Shown: positions 15,311 through 25,003 of the stretch, one piece after another
Layout: every line of letters starts with the position of its first letter
How positions within the stretch are numbered: the first letter of the stretch is position 1
Assembly (NCBI GenBank): GCA_017462125.1
Contig: JAFTRQ010000169.1
Span: 1 to 31,374 of the forward strand
DNA: 31,374 nucleotides
Reading direction: 5' to 3'
Origin: Clostridia bacterium
Lineage (GTDB): Bacteria; Bacillota_A; Clostridia; Oscillospirales; CAG-272
Notes under the pieces: generated by a model
Databases searched by the model: none
What the model was told of the DNA's origin: nothing
The model's input: the letters and a program-made list of their open reading frames with translations, nothing else
Translations under genes and position numbers: made by a program

Positions 15311-16252
15311 TTATTCCTTGCAAGCAGCCATCGCCGCTCCTACGATTCCCGCATCGCCAAACAGCTCAGCGATTCGGATATCGGTCTTGGGCATATATTT
15401 ATTGAAGTCGTTTTTCGCAAAATATGCCTTGATAGGCTTAAGAAGCGTGTCGCCCTCACGGCTGATACCGCCGCCAATGGCAAGCACCTGGGGCTGCAGC
15501 ACGTTGATAATACTGCAAACACCTTCTGCAACGTATTCGATATAGCGGTCACGCACAGCCATCGCCACAGCATCTCCCGCCTTCGCGCACTCAAATGCCG
15601 TTCTGCCGGTCACCTTGCCTTTTTCCTCTGCCCATTTGTTCATCATAGACTCGGGATGCTGCTCCATTGCCTCGCGGGTCTGAGCGATCAGCGCAGTTAC
15701 GGATGCGTAGCTTTCAAGACAACCACGTCTGCCGCAGGTACATTCCTTACCGCCAAACACGAGGGTCTGATGACCGATCTCCGCGCCCGCGCCGTTAAAG
15801 CCACGCCAGATCTTCCCGTCCATAATGATTCCGCCGCCAACACCCGTACCGAGGGTGATAAACACAAAGCTGTCGATACCGCTACCGCAGGTGATATACT
15901 CTCCGTATGCCGCCGCATTGGCATCATTTTCAAGATTGACGGGCAGATCCAGATACTTTCTGAACTCCTCCGCTAAGGGAACGTTCTCCATAACCACGTT
16001 GTTGGAATAGACCACCAAGCCCCGCTCGTTGTCCACGGTGCCGGGGCATCCGATTCCTACGCCATGCACGTCGGAAACCGAAAATCCCGCCTCTTTTATC
16101 ACGCGTACGGAAAGCTCCGCCATATCTCTGACGATCTCTCTCCAATCTCTCTCCTTCAACGTCGGCACGCTTGCGCTGTGCAATATTTTACCCGATTTAT
16201 CAACAAGACCGACGGCAATGTTCGTACCGCCAAGATCAACTCCAATATACAT
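15311..16252 (-). CDS. ROK-family sugar kinase (glucokinase-like)
   Basis: A 313-residue ROK protein of full length. The ATP phosphate loop is VDLGGTNIAVG, the catalytic base is Asp110 in ENDANAAAYGE, and the second phosphate loop is TLGTGVGGG. The structural zinc site is His161 plus Cys171, Cys173 and Cys178 in CTCGRRGCLE. No DNA-binding domain precedes the kinase, so it is an enzyme and not a NagC/XylR-type repressor. It should phosphorylate glucose, mannose, fructose or N-acetyl-hexosamine with ATP in the cytoplasm. Next to a mannose-6-phosphate isomerase gene, from which it is separated by 5 bases, a mannose- or fructokinase role is plausible. The ribosome binding site is weak (GAGGTAATCAGT). 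Confidence 0.92.
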   Translation of the reverse strand: MYIGVDLGGTNIAVGLVDKSGKILHSASVPTLKERDWREIVRDMAELSVRVIKEAGFSVSDVHGVGIGCPGTVDNERGLVVYSNNVVMENVPLAEEFRKYLDLPVNLENDANAAAYGEYITCGSGIDSFVFITLGTGVGGGIIMDGKIWRGFNGAGAEIGHQTLVFGGKECTCGRRGCLESYASVTALIAQTREAMEQHPESMMNKWAEEKGKVTGRTAFECAKAGDAVAMAVRDRYIEYVAEGVCSIINVLQPQVLAIGGGISREGDTLLKPIKAYFAKNDFNKYMPKTDIRIAELFGDAGIVGAAMAACKE

Positions 16253-16257
16253 ACTGA

Positions 16258-17211
16258 TTACCTCACTTTCGATACTATCAATTCACAGCTTCCCTCTGCA
16301 CAAAGCACAGCGTTCTGCGCGGGAATGAAAATACTGTCTCCCTTGGAAAACGCAAGCTCTCCGCCATCAAAGGTAAGCTTGCCCTCTCCCTCGGTCACGA
16401 TCAGAGAAAGGAAGCTGCTCCGATCCACCGCGATCTCACAATGCTCGCAGCATCTCAAACGTCTGACCTCAAAATATTCGCAGCTTGAAAGCAGTGCGTC
16501 ATCCGAATCGGCAACGCAAGGCAGTTCGGGAGATCTCTTCAGATCAGACACCGCCAGCGCCTTTTCGATATGCAGAGGTCGCAGATTTCCGTCCTTGTCA
16601 CGGCGGTTGTAATCGTAGACCCTGTACGTGGTATTGGAATTCTGCTGGATCTCACAGATCAGAATACCCGCGCCGATCGCATGCACCGTGCCTGCGGGAA
16701 TGAAGAAAACGTCACCCGGCTTGACGGGCACCTTATTGAGCAGGTCGGTAAGCCTGCCCTCCTTGATGGCATTTTTATACTCGTCAATGCTGACGTCCTT
16801 CGCAAAGCCGTAATACAGCGATGCGCCCTCCTCACATCCGAGAATATACCACATCTCCGTTTTGCCGTATTCGCCCTCGTTTTCCAAAGCGTAGGAATCT
16901 GAGGGATGCACCTGCACAGACAGATCGCCCCGCGCATCGATCAGCTTGATCAAAAGGGGAAAATAATCGTATTTTTTCGCATTTTCTCCCAAAGCTTCCT
17001 TTCCGATCCGCGCAACGTATTCGCTCAGCTTCAGTCCGTCACACGCACCGCCGACCACAACGCTTTCGCCATCCTTGTGCGCCGAAAGCTCCCAGCTCTC
17101 CGCAAGCTTTTCGAGCTCGCATTTTTTATTGAATTCCCTTTTCAAGCGATCTCCGCCCCAAAGATAATCCTTGAGAGCAGGTGCCAGCTTTACGGGATAT
17201 AACATCGACAT
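16258..17211 (-). CDS. manA: Mannose-6-phosphate isomerase, class I
   Basis: A 317-residue, cupin-based type I phosphomannose isomerase of the short Bacillus-like form. The metal ligands are in VQVHPSDSYA (Gln100, His102), KTEMWYIL (Glu119) and PAGTVHAIG (His177), and the active-site strand is TYRVYDYNR. It interconverts mannose 6-phosphate and fructose 6-phosphate in the cytoplasm, linking mannose use to glycolysis or supplying GDP-mannose synthesis. GAGG lies 9 bases before the ATG at 17211. It is the first gene of an operon with the ROK kinase and the PLP decarboxylase and is driven by a consensus promoter. Confidence 0.94.
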   Translation of the reverse strand: MSMLYPVKLAPALKDYLWGGDRLKREFNKKCELEKLAESWELSAHKDGESVVVGGACDGLKLSEYVARIGKEALGENAKKYDYFPLLIKLIDARGDLSVQVHPSDSYALENEGEYGKTEMWYILGCEEGASLYYGFAKDVSIDEYKNAIKEGRLTDLLNKVPVKPGDVFFIPAGTVHAIGAGILICEIQQNSNTTYRVYDYNRRDKDGNLRPLHIEKALAVSDLKRSPELPCVADSDDALLSSCEYFEVRRLRCCEHCEIAVDRSSFLSLIVTEGEGKLTFDGGELAFSKGDSIFIPAQNAVLCAEGSCELIVSKVR

Positions 17212-17245
17212 AGCAATTTACCTCGTTGCATAAATTTCCGATTTT

Positions 17246-17304
17246 ATTGTACCACAAAAAAGCTCCCGTGTCAATCATACCGCATTTTTTTATTTTACGG
17301 GAGC
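17246..17304 (-). promoter_or_regulatory. manA promoter with an overlapping inverted repeat
   Basis: On the minus strand, TTGACA (17274-17269) and TACAAT (17251-17246) are 17 bases apart. An inverted repeat, GCTCCCGT (17262-17269) with ACGGGAGC (17297-17304), has one arm in the promoter spacer, touching the -35 box, and the other upstream, so it could be a two-site operator. The rest of the gap to 17476 is AT-rich and holds only a weak GCTTGA/TCAAGC repeat (about 17388-17417). Confidence 0.75.
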
Positions 17305-17476
17305 AAGATTTAACAAAATGTTAACGATTCAAAAAAATAACGAAAACATTAAAAGAGTATCATACAGCAAACAAGGTTAACTCAAGCTTGAAGCGACGCG
17401 TTTATTTCATCAAGCCAAAAATTCGATAAAAATGCTCGTTTTTTAAGCTATATTTACCGAATCTTTGGAAATGCTC

Positions 17477-17505
17477 TTGAATTTTTATAAAAAATGATAT
17501 ATAAT
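17477..17505 (+). promoter_or_regulatory. Promoter of plsY
   Basis: TTGAAT (17477-17482) and TATAAT (17500-17505) are 17 bases apart in an AT-rich region, 50 bases before the ATG at 17556. Confidence 0.7.
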
Positions 17506-17555
17506 AATAGAGTATTGACAAAAGCTCTCAAAAAGGATAACAAAGGATACTTACC

Positions 17556-18224
17556 ATGGCATACGCAATTTCAATCATTCTCGGATATTTATTGGGCACT
17601 ATCAACCCTGCCGCTTTGATCGGAAGGATCAAAAAGATCAATATGCGCAAAAGCGGTACGGGCAATCTCGGAGCCACCAATACGGCTTTGCTGTTCGGCA
17701 AAAAATTCGGTGCCGCAGTAATGGCATTTGATATCTTCAAGGGCGCTCTCGCCGTCATCCTTGCCAAGGTCATATTCAAGGAGGTGGCATTGGTTGCGGG
17801 AATTTTAGCGGGATGTGCCGTAGTTCTCGGTCATATGTTCCCGTTTTATATGAAATTTAAGGGCGGCAAGGGGCTTGCGGCTTACGGAGGCATGATTCTG
17901 GCATTCGATCCGCTGATCTTTCTGATCTTGCTCTGCCTTGGCTTGATCTGTATGTTCGTTTTCAACCACGGCATCGCACTGACGATGTCGGCAGCAACGT
18001 TTTTTCCCGTATTGGTTGCGCTGGACAATCTGGGCAAGCCCAATATGGTCTTCCTGACCGCCGCCAGCGCCGCGATCAGCTTGATTCTGATCATTCGCCA
18101 CAAGGACAATCTCGTGAGATCGGCAAAAAATGAGGAGATCACGACCCGTCAGTTCTTCAAAAAGGTTTTCGGCAAAAAGCAAGCGGGCGAAAATGCCGAT
18201 CAGCAACAATCCGAAAACAGTTGA
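17556..18224 (+). CDS. plsY: Glycerol-3-phosphate acyltransferase PlsY
   Basis: A 222-residue integral membrane protein with the PlsY motifs: GYLLGTINPAALIGR at the N-terminus, RKSGTGNLGATN (phosphate-binding loop), VVLGHMFPFYMKFKGGKG, and a C-terminal RHKDNLVR segment. It transfers an acyl group from acyl-phosphate to glycerol 3-phosphate in the cytoplasmic membrane, the first step of phospholipid synthesis in most Gram-positive bacteria. Five or so membrane spans are visible. The C-terminal 25 residues are polar and Lys/Gln-rich, a common extra tail. AAAGGATACTTACC precedes the ATG. It is a housekeeping gene transcribed alone. Confidence 0.95.
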   Translation: MAYAISIILGYLLGTINPAALIGRIKKINMRKSGTGNLGATNTALLFGKKFGAAVMAFDIFKGALAVILAKVIFKEVALVAGILAGCAVVLGHMFPFYMKFKGGKGLAAYGGMILAFDPLIFLILLCLGLICMFVFNHGIALTMSAATFFPVLVALDNLGKPNMVFLTAASAAISLILIIRHKDNLVRSAKNEEITTRQFFKKVFGKKQAGENADQQQSENS

Positions 18225-18231
18225 TGTTCAT

Positions 18232-18262
18232 GAAAAAAGACCGACTTGCGTCGGTTTTTTTC
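18232..18262. terminator. Bidirectional terminator
   Basis: ACCGAC (18240-18245) pairs with GTCGGT (18250-18255), flanked by AAAAAAG on the left and TTTTTTT on the right. It separates plsY from the convergent membrane-protein gene. Confidence 0.88.
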
Positions 18263-18272
18263 ATATCATTCA

Positions 18273-19160
18273 TTATTCATTATTGCCGCGGAGCCTCTTC
18301 AGCTCTCCCGTTGATCTGACGATCATATAGATCGCCATCGCAAGCACGAATATCATCACTCCCATTCCCGACAACGCAGTCATCAAAAGGCTTGCATCGG
18401 CATCCATCGTGCCGTCGGAAAAGGTGCTGAGCATCGTGTTCTCCAAAGTCAGCATTGACACGACAGCCACCGTCAGGCTGATACACTTGGCGGCGGCGAA
18501 CACGGGGCTTTTGTACCTTCTGTATTTGATCACGTTAACGATCGCCACGCTCAGCGCGGTAAAGGTAAACGCGGCCATCGCAATGGTAACGATCATTCCG
18601 TGCTTCGTTTGCGGCTCGCTGAGCACGCTGTAGGTCACGATCACCGAAAGCGTGGCGGTGAGGATCAGCATCACAATACCGCAAAAGCGATAGCGCTTAT
18701 ATTCCCTCTCCATCAGTTCTCCGGGAGCATGAACACGGGTAAAGCCAAGCAAATACATACGCATCAGCGCGAGGAGAAAATAGTATGCCGACATGGCGAA
18801 AAACCAGATCGAATCGTAAAAGAACCCAAGCCCAAGCTGAAACAGCGAATACACGGTATTGAAATAGAAGGAACCGTACAGCGACAGCTTCACGCGCAGA
18901 TGTGCGTCGTTGGATATTCGGCTGACAAGCCTGTTTTCGGTTTTCAGCCGCTTCACAAATCTGATTATATTTGGGATCCTGAAGCAGACCACCGTCAAGG
19001 TATATGCCGAAATGCAATAAGCGACGTAAGAAGCGATCGAATCCGTTCCCCACGAAACCATCGAGCAGATCAACGCCACCACCGACACGGGGATCAGCAG
19101 GATCATAATAACAATATGAGGATATAGCACAGCCTTGAGCATTCTCTTCCAAAAATTCAT
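18273..19160 (-). CDS. Uncharacterised polytopic membrane protein
   Basis: A 295-residue hydrophobic protein with about eight membrane spans, including PHIVIMILLIPVSVVALICS near the N-terminus and MGVMIFVLAMAIYMIVR near the C-terminus. Charged loops such as RFVKRLKTENRLVSR lie between spans. The start at 19160 follows GGAGGTTCAT; a longer frame from 19271 lacks a ribosome binding site and its extra residues are not membrane-like. No catalytic or transport motif is recognised. It is transcribed alone towards plsY, away from the sugar operon at 19445. Confidence 0.78.
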   Translation of the reverse strand: MNFWKRMLKAVLYPHIVIMILLIPVSVVALICSMVSWGTDSIASYVAYCISAYTLTVVCFRIPNIIRFVKRLKTENRLVSRISNDAHLRVKLSLYGSFYFNTVYSLFQLGLGFFYDSIWFFAMSAYYFLLALMRMYLLGFTRVHAPGELMEREYKRYRFCGIVMLILTATLSVIVTYSVLSEPQTKHGMIVTIAMAAFTFTALSVAIVNVIKYRRYKSPVFAAAKCISLTVAVVSMLTLENTMLSTFSDGTMDADASLLMTALSGMGVMIFVLAMAIYMIVRSTGELKRLRGNNE

Positions 19161-19212
19161 ATGAACCTCCACATACCGACACTGACAGCGTCGGCTTTCG
19201 TACAAAACACTC

Positions 19213-19243
19213 ATTATAATATAGTATAACACACAAATGTTAA
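19213..19243 (-). promoter_or_regulatory. Weak promoter candidate for the membrane-protein gene
   Basis: On the minus strand, a perfect TATAAT (19218-19213) is preceded by TTAACA (19243-19238), but the spacing is 19 bases. An overlapping TATACT lies upstream, so the exact -10 box is uncertain. Confidence 0.35.
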
Positions 19244-19336
19244 AGTTTTGTTTGCGTTTGCGCTGTTTCACAATTTTTTAAAAAATCAAGCCTTGCAAAA
19301 AGTCCGAAAATCACCCAACAAAATCGCTTTTTACTA

Positions 19337-19365
19337 TTGACATTCACCAAAAGATATTTTATAAT
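19337..19365 (+). promoter_or_regulatory. Consensus promoter of the GH106-like/GH95 operon
   Basis: TTGACA (19337-19342) and TATAAT (19360-19365) are perfect and 17 bases apart. The leader up to the ATG at 19445 is about 70 bases and ends with GATAGGAGGCAAAA. No obvious operator palindrome is seen. Confidence 0.88.
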
Positions 19366-19444
19366 TATGTTAACATCTTATTAGTAAATATAGGTGTATT
19401 CCGAATTTTTATCCGACCGCATACGCGGCAGATAGGAGGCAAAA

Positions 19445-22400
19445 ATGATTTACGACAAAAACCGAAAGAATCCACAGCTTGACGTTGAGCTGTTTAAAAA
19501 CCCCACAGCGGAGTACCGCGGCGCCCCCTTCTGGGCTTGGAACTGCAATCTTGAAAAAGATGAATTGCTCCGTCAGATAGACGTATTTAAGGAAATGGGA
19601 CTTGGCGGATTCCACATGCATTGCCGTGACGGTATGTCCACCACGTACCTGTCCGACGGCTTTATGGATCTTGTCAAGGCTTGTACCGATCACGCAAAGG
19701 AAAACGAGATGCTGGCTTGGCTCTACGACGAGGATAAGTGGCCCTCCGGCTTTGCGGGCGGCTACGTGACCAAGGACGACGAATTCCGTCAGAGATTCAT
19801 CACCTTCTCCTGCGATCCCAACTACAAGACCCGCGCAAACACCGTCATCATCGCACGCTTTGACGTAGTTCTCGGTGAGGACAAGTGTCTCAAGTCCTAC
19901 AAGAAGGTAAACGAGGGCGACGCAGTTGAGGAAACACTTTGGACGATCTACCGCGAGATCGCGCCCAACAGCGCCTGGTACAACAATCAGGCATACGTTG
20001 ACACCCTCAATAAGAAGGCCATCGAAAAATTCGTTAACGTTACACACGAAAGATATTATGAAAAGGTTGGAGAGGACTTCGGCAATACCGTTCCCGCCAT
20101 CTTCACCGACGAGCCTCAGTTTATGAGAAAGGGCACCCTTGCATTTGCAGACAGCAAGAGCAACGTTAACCTGCCCTGGACAGACGACCTGGAGGACACC
20201 TTCGTAGCGGCTTACGGCGAGTCTCTTGTAGACCATCTGCCCGAGCTGCTTTGGGATCTTCCTAACGGCGAGATCTCACTTACAAGATATCACTATCACG
20301 ATCACGTTTCAGAAAGATTCGCAGAAGCGTTTGCAGACACCTGCGGAAATTGGTGTAAAGAGCACAACATCGAGCTGACAGGTCATATGATGAGCGAGCC
20401 TACGCTTTATACACAGACCGGTGCTATCGGTGACTGTATGCGCTCCTACCGCTCCTTCGGTATCCCCGGAATCGATATGCTCTGCGCATATTTCGAGTTC
20501 ACCACCGCAAAGCAGTGTCAGTCGGCAGTTCACCAATATGGCAGACCCGGTATGATGAGTGAGCTTTACGGCGTTACCGGTTGGGATTTCGACTTCCGCG
20601 GTCACAAGCTTCACGGTGACTGGCAGGCGGCTCTCGGTGTTACCGTCCGCGTTCAGCACCTCTCTTGGGTATCCATGAAGGGTACCGCGAAGCGCGACTA
20701 TCCCGCATCCATCTCCTATCAGTCTCCCTGGTATAAGGAATACAGATACGTTGAGGATCACTTCGGCAGAGTTAACACCGCGCTGACAAGAGGTAAGCCC
20801 CTGGTTAAGGTAGCGGTCGTTCACCCCGTAGAGAGCTATTGGCTCCATTGGGGTCCCAACGAGCAGACCCAGCTTGTACGCGACAAGCTCAACGACAACT
20901 TTATGCACGTCACCGATTGGCTCCTGAAGGGTAGCATTGATTTCGACTACATCTGCGAGTCGCTTCTTCCCTCTCAGTGCGCAAAGGGCGGTGCTCCCCT
21001 GCAGGTTGGCGAGATGGCATACGACGTTATCGTCGTTCCCGAGTGCGAAACCCTCCGCTCCACAACCCTTGAGCGTCTCGAAGCCTTCAAGGCGGCAGGC
21101 GGTAAGCTTGTATTTATGGGCGACGCTCCCAAGTATGAGGACGCTAAGCCCTCCGATCGCGGTCAGAAGCTCTATGACAGCTCTATGCAGATCGCCTTCA
21201 GCAAGGGTGCGCTTCTCAACGCTCTTGAAGAGGACAGAACACTCGAGATCCGCGAATTCAGCGGTGCTTACACAAACAATCTGATCCATCAGGTCAGACG
21301 CGATGAAAACGGCCTCTGGCTCTTCATCTCTCATTGCTCCGAGCCCTACAACAAGGACGTTGCACGCGGTCAGGGCATCCACGTCTACGTAAAGGGTAAA
21401 TATAAGGCACAGCTTTGGGACACCATCACCGGTGAGATCAAGCCCGTCCGTCATAGCAACCGTAGCGGTGATAAGACCCACATCATCCTCTCGCTCTACG
21501 ACTACGACTCCGCGCTCCTCTTCCTTGAGGATACGGAGGAGGATAGCGTTTGGGAGCCTGCGGCAGTTCCCGCTCCCACGCAGATTCAGGGCCTTCCCTA
21601 CACCGTTGATTACACCCTCTCCGAGCCCAACGTGCTCCTGCTTGATATGGCGAAGTACGCGCTTGATGGCGAAGCAATGGCAGGTCCCGAGGAGATCCTT
21701 CGCATAGACAGAACTATCCGTGCGCGCCTCGGTTACCCCGCAAGTAAGGCACAGCCTTGGGTCATTGAAAACAAGCCCGCACAGCATACTGTAACGCTTG
21801 AATTTACGATCAACAGTGAGATCGAATACGAAAAGCCTTGCCTCGCTCTCGAGGATGCCGATATGGCAACCATCGTCTGGAACGGTATTTCCGTCGATCA
21901 GAGAGCTGAAGGATATTACACCGACCTCTCGATCCAGAAGGTTACGCTTCCCATGCTGAAGAAGGGTGTCAACACGCTTCGTGTGACCATTCCCTTCGCG
22001 GAAAGATCCAACTGCGAGGCAATGTACCTTCTCGGTCAGTTCGGCGTCAAGGTCGCAGGCAGACTTCTTACAATTACAGAGCTTCCCGAAAAGATCGGCT
22101 TCTCCGATCTGACCTATCAGGGTATGCCCTTCTACGGTGGCGCGGTATCCTACCACATCCCCGTTGAGTGCGACACCGAATGGGATGCTATCGTGAAGAT
22201 CCCCCATTACACAGCAGCAGTCAATACCGCCACCGTGGACGGCGAAAAGAGAGCGGTCATCGCATATCCTCCTTACGCTTGGGATATCGGCAAGCTTGCT
22301 CCCGGCAAGCACACCGTTACCGTTACCGCATATATTTCCCGCCGCAACTGCTTCGGTGACGTGCATAACGCCGACGAAAAGTTCGCTTGGCAGGGTCCCT

Positions 22401-22495
22401 CCGCTTGGGTAACAGGCGACAGCCTCTGGACTTACGAGTACAGACTCCGCCGCACCGGTGTTCTCACTACACCTATGATCTATAAAAAGAACTGA
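19445..22495 (+). CDS. GH106-like glycoside hydrolase, second paralogue
   Basis: A 1016-residue paralogue of the enzyme encoded at 5691-8843, with the same blocks in the same order: [44 protein letters not shown] (Glu223), SELYG (Glu373), [20 protein letters not shown] and C-terminal beta-sandwich domains. As for its relative, the GH106-like assignment points to release of terminal L-rhamnose or a related deoxy sugar, unproven. No signal peptide is seen, so it should be cytoplasmic. The start at 19445 has AGGAGG 6 bases upstream. Lysine is almost always AAG and the coding sequence is unusually free of rare-looking codons, suggesting high expression. It is the first gene of an operon with a GH95 enzyme. 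Confidence 0.86.
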   Translation: MIYDKNRKNPQLDVELFKNPTAEYRGAPFWAWNCNLEKDELLRQIDVFKEMGLGGFHMHCRDGMSTTYLSDGFMDLVKACTDHAKENEMLAWLYDEDKWPSGFAGGYVTKDDEFRQRFITFSCDPNYKTRANTVIIARFDVVLGEDKCLKSYKKVNEGDAVEETLWTIYREIAPNSAWYNNQAYVDTLNKKAIEKFVNVTHERYYEKVGEDFGNTVPAIFTDEPQFMRKGTLAFADSKSNVNLPWTDDLEDTFVAAYGESLVDHLPELLWDLPNGEISLTRYHYHDHVSERFAEAFADTCGNWCKEHNIELTGHMMSEPTLYTQTGAIGDCMRSYRSFGIPGIDMLCAYFEFTTAKQCQSAVHQYGRPGMMSELYGVTGWDFDFRGHKLHGDWQAALGVTVRVQHLSWVSMKGTAKRDYPASISYQSPWYKEYRYVEDHFGRVNTALTRGKPLVKVAVVHPVESYWLHWGPNEQTQLVRDKLNDNFMHVTDWLLKGSIDFDYICESLLPSQCAKGGAPLQVGEMAYDVIVVPECETLRSTTLERLEAFKAAGGKLVFMGDAPKYEDAKPSDRGQKLYDSSMQIAFSKGALLNALEEDRTLEIREFSGAYTNNLIHQVRRDENGLWLFISHCSEPYNKDVARGQGIHVYVKGKYKAQLWDTITGEIKPVRHSNRSGDKTHIILSLYDYDSALLFLEDTEEDSVWEPAAVPAPTQIQGLPYTVDYTLSEPNVLLLDMAKYALDGEAMAGPEEILRIDRTIRARLGYPASKAQPWVIENKPAQHTVTLEFTINSEIEYEKPCLALEDADMATIVWNGISVDQRAEGYYTDLSIQKVTLPMLKKGVNTLRVTIPFAERSNCEAMYLLGQFGVKVAGRLLTITELPEKIGFSDLTYQGMPFYGGAVSYHIPVECDTEWDAIVKIPHYTAAVNTATVDGEKRAVIAYPPYAWDIGKLAPGKHTVTVTAYISRRNCFGDVHNADEKFAWQGPSAWVTGDSLWTYEYRLRRTGVLTTPMIYKKN

Positions 22496-22510
22496 TAACA
22501 GCTAATCCCC

Positions 22511-22540
22511 GGGGTCGCTCCACTCCTGTGTTGCGACCCC
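22511..22540 (+). terminator. Intercistronic hairpin between the two glycosidase genes
   Basis: GGGGTCGC (22511-22518) pairs perfectly with GCGACCCC (22533-22540) around a 14-base loop, but only ATTTG follows. Without a T run it is more likely a partial terminator or an mRNA-stabilising hairpin, which could keep the first gene expressed above the second. Confidence 0.5.
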
Positions 22541-22587
22541 ATTTGAATAATCAAAGCAAATTTTTCGGAAAGGAACGTCTTTACACT

Positions 22588-24918
22588 ATGACCTGTTCGG
22601 ATTCCAATCTTATTTTTGACAACCGCCCTGCCGAAGCCTGGCAGGAGGCTTATCCCATCGGTAACGGCGCTCTTGGCGCAATGATCTTCGGAGGATGTGA
22701 ACGCGAGCGCTGGTCGCTGAACCTGGACACACTTTGGACGGGCACACCGCTTGCCGAAAGACCGATAGAGCAGAGCGTCTCCGTTTTACAAAAGGCAAGA
22801 GACGCGGCTATGGTGCGCGATTATCATAAAGCACAGCAATATATAGAGGAAAGCTTCGTACATCCCGATTCCGCCTCCTATCAACCTATGGGGGAGCTTT
22901 ATCTGACCTTCGGCCACAGTGAAGCAAAAGGCTATTCCCGCTCCCTCTTTCTCGATACTGCGACAAATCTCGTTTCCTACGTATGCCATGATACGAGCTA
23001 TACCAGAGAAACCTTGATCTCCAATCCCGCGCAAGCGCTTGCGGCAAAATTTCAGGCAGACGGAGAGAAAAAGCTGTCCTTCAGCGCACGTCTGACCTCA
23101 CAGCTGCGACACCATGTCAACGTCGACGGAGCTAAAATCATTTTAGACGGCGAATGTATGTCCTCCCGTTCTGCTAATTCTCAAGCCCATCAACCTTATT
23201 ATGACGATCCCGAAAAGCGCGGCATACGCTTCCGCACAATCCTCGCGTTGGTCACCGACGGAACGTTATCGGATGGCTATGACGCGGAAACAGGCGAAGC
23301 AACTCTGACCGTCCAAAACGCAAATTATGCCGAGCTTTACCTTGCAAGCGAGAGCAGCTACAACGGCTGGGACAAGCATCCCTTCCTTGAGGGCAAGGAC
23401 TACGAAGCCGCAGTTTCGAAGCGGATCTCAGAGACTCTGAAAAAAGGGTATGAAGCCATCAGAGCCGAGCACGTTGCCGATCACAGATCCTTTTACGACC
23501 GTGTGAAGCTTGATTTGGGAAGTGCGGGAAAGGAACGCATCCCGACCCGTATCCGTCTGACCGAGAAGAAAAACGGAGCCTTTGACCCTGCGCTCTACAC
23601 CCTTCTTTTCAATTACGGACGCTATCTGACTGTCGCTGCATCGCGAGAGGGTACCCAACCCACCAATCTGCAGGGCATCTGGAACGATATGATCGATCCC
23701 CCATGGCGAAGCAACTACACCACCAACATTAATTTGGAAATGAACTACTTTCCCACTCTCCTCTGCGATATGGCAGAGCTTTGCGAGCCCTTGACAAGAA
23801 TGACGCGAGAGCTTGCGGAGGTAGGGCAGGAAACGGCAAAGCAGCTGTATAACGCACGCGGCTGGGTCGTGCATCACAACACCGACCTTTGGAGAAAGAC
23901 CACCCCCGCCAGAGGGCGTGCACTGTGGAGCTTCTTCCCCAACTGTCAGGGATGGCTCTGCCATCATCTTTTTGATTATTACGAATTTTCCTTGGACAAG
24001 GAATTTCTCCGTGACACCGCTCTGCCGCTGATGCGCAGTGCCGCCGAGTTTTATCTCGATATGCTGACCGAGGACAAGGACGGATATCTGGTCATGGCAC
24101 CCTCCACCTCGCCCGAAAATAACTTTATGTATGAGGGCAAGGCGTGCGAGGTATCCCTGACCTCTACGATGTCCATATCCTTCATCCGTGAGCTCTTTGA
24201 AAACATTATCAAAGCAACGGATATACTTGACGTTCACGATGCGCTCACCGCAGAGATCACAGAGAAGCTTCCCCGTCTGCTCCCTTTCCGTACAAGCGCT
24301 ACCGGAAGTCTTTTGGAGTATTATGAGGATCACGAGCAGATCGAATGGCACCACCGTCACGTATCCCATCTCTACGCGCTTCATCCCGCACGTCTGATCA
24401 CTCCCGAAAAGACTCCCGAGCTGATCGAAGCCTGTAAGAAGACCCTTGAGGAGCGCGGCGACGATGGCACGGGCTGGAGTCTGGGATGGAAGATCAACTT
24501 CCACGCAAGACTCCGCGACGGAAACCACGCAAAGCGTCTGATCGATCTTCAGCTCAACCCCGTAGCCCCCAACGCAAGCGGCGCGGGCGGCACCTATCCC
24601 AACCTGCTGGATGCGCATCCGCCCTTCCAGATCGACGGAAACTTCGGCGCGACCTCGGGAATTGCCGAGATGCTCCTGCAATCGGGTGACGGCTGTGTAT
24701 TCCTGCTTCCCGCCCTGCCCGACGAATGGGAAAGCGGCTCGGTCAAGGGACTTCGCGCAAGAGGAAATATCAAATTGGATATCGAATGGAAGGATGGCAA
24801 GCTTACATCCTGCAAGGTGTACGGCAATGCGGAAAGCCTGCGCTTCTTCTACAGCGGTCAAGACGTCAGCGACAGCGGGCTGATACAGAAGGAATCAGCC
24901 GCTAAACCCACGGTTTAG
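22588..24918 (+). CDS. GH95-family alpha-L-fucosidase (or alpha-L-galactosidase)
   Basis: A 776-residue enzyme of normal GH95 length. The N-terminal beta domain has the signature [17 protein letters not shown] followed by LNLDTLWTG. The (alpha/alpha)6 barrel carries the catalytic-site residues: Asn380 and Asn382 in [10 protein letters not shown], the segment VVHHNTDLW (His429-Asp433), Glu510 in STSPENNF (expected general acid) and Asp683 in IDGNFG. It inverts and releases terminal alpha-1,2-linked fucose, or alpha-L-galactose in some relatives. No signal peptide is seen. The ATG at 22588 is preferred to a GTG at 22528, which lies in the upstream hairpin; the nearest binding site, AAAGGA, is rather far (13 bases). 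The gene ends in TAG, so TAG is a normal stop in this genome. Confidence 0.92.
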   Translation: MTCSDSNLIFDNRPAEAWQEAYPIGNGALGAMIFGGCERERWSLNLDTLWTGTPLAERPIEQSVSVLQKARDAAMVRDYHKAQQYIEESFVHPDSASYQPMGELYLTFGHSEAKGYSRSLFLDTATNLVSYVCHDTSYTRETLISNPAQALAAKFQADGEKKLSFSARLTSQLRHHVNVDGAKIILDGECMSSRSANSQAHQPYYDDPEKRGIRFRTILALVTDGTLSDGYDAETGEATLTVQNANYAELYLASESSYNGWDKHPFLEGKDYEAAVSKRISETLKKGYEAIRAEHVADHRSFYDRVKLDLGSAGKERIPTRIRLTEKKNGAFDPALYTLLFNYGRYLTVAASREGTQPTNLQGIWNDMIDPPWRSNYTTNINLEMNYFPTLLCDMAELCEPLTRMTRELAEVGQETAKQLYNARGWVVHHNTDLWRKTTPARGRALWSFFPNCQGWLCHHLFDYYEFSLDKEFLRDTALPLMRSAAEFYLDMLTEDKDGYLVMAPSTSPENNFMYEGKACEVSLTSTMSISFIRELFENIIKATDILDVHDALTAEITEKLPRLLPFRTSATGSLLEYYEDHEQIEWHHRHVSHLYALHPARLITPEKTPELIEACKKTLEERGDDGTGWSLGWKINFHARLRDGNHAKRLIDLQLNPVAPNASGAGGTYPNLLDAHPPFQIDGNFGATSGIAEMLLQSGDGCVFLLPALPDEWESGSVKGLRARGNIKLDIEWKDGKLTSCKVYGNAESLRFFYSGQDVSDSGLIQKESAAKPTV

Positions 24919-24938
24919 TTTTCTAAAAAAACAAGTCA

Positions 24939-24967
24939 TTGACTTTCTTCTCTCGCTATGATACAAT
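24939..24967 (+). promoter_or_regulatory. Promoter of the XRE regulator gene
   Basis: TTGACT (24939-24944) and TACAAT (24962-24967) are 17 bases apart, 36 bases before the ATG at 25004. No terminator hairpin is seen between the GH95 stop and this promoter, so some read-through from the sugar operon is possible. Confidence 0.75.
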
Positions 24968-25003
24968 AAAACCACAGTAATAGCAGAGATCGGAGTAAAA
25001 AGC

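Noticed and set aside
20309..22366. Very long antisense open frame (about 685 codons) inside the second GH106-like gene
   Set aside because: It mirrors a strongly biased coding sequence on the other strand, has no ribosome binding site or recognisable domain, and a confident gene occupies the plus strand.
22528..22587. GTG start 20 codons upstream for the GH95 protein
   Set aside because: It lies in the intercistronic hairpin and has no ribosome binding site; the extra residues do not match the family start.
23428..24861. Antisense frame inside the GH95 gene
   Set aside because: It is a shadow of a confident gene with catalytic residues in place.
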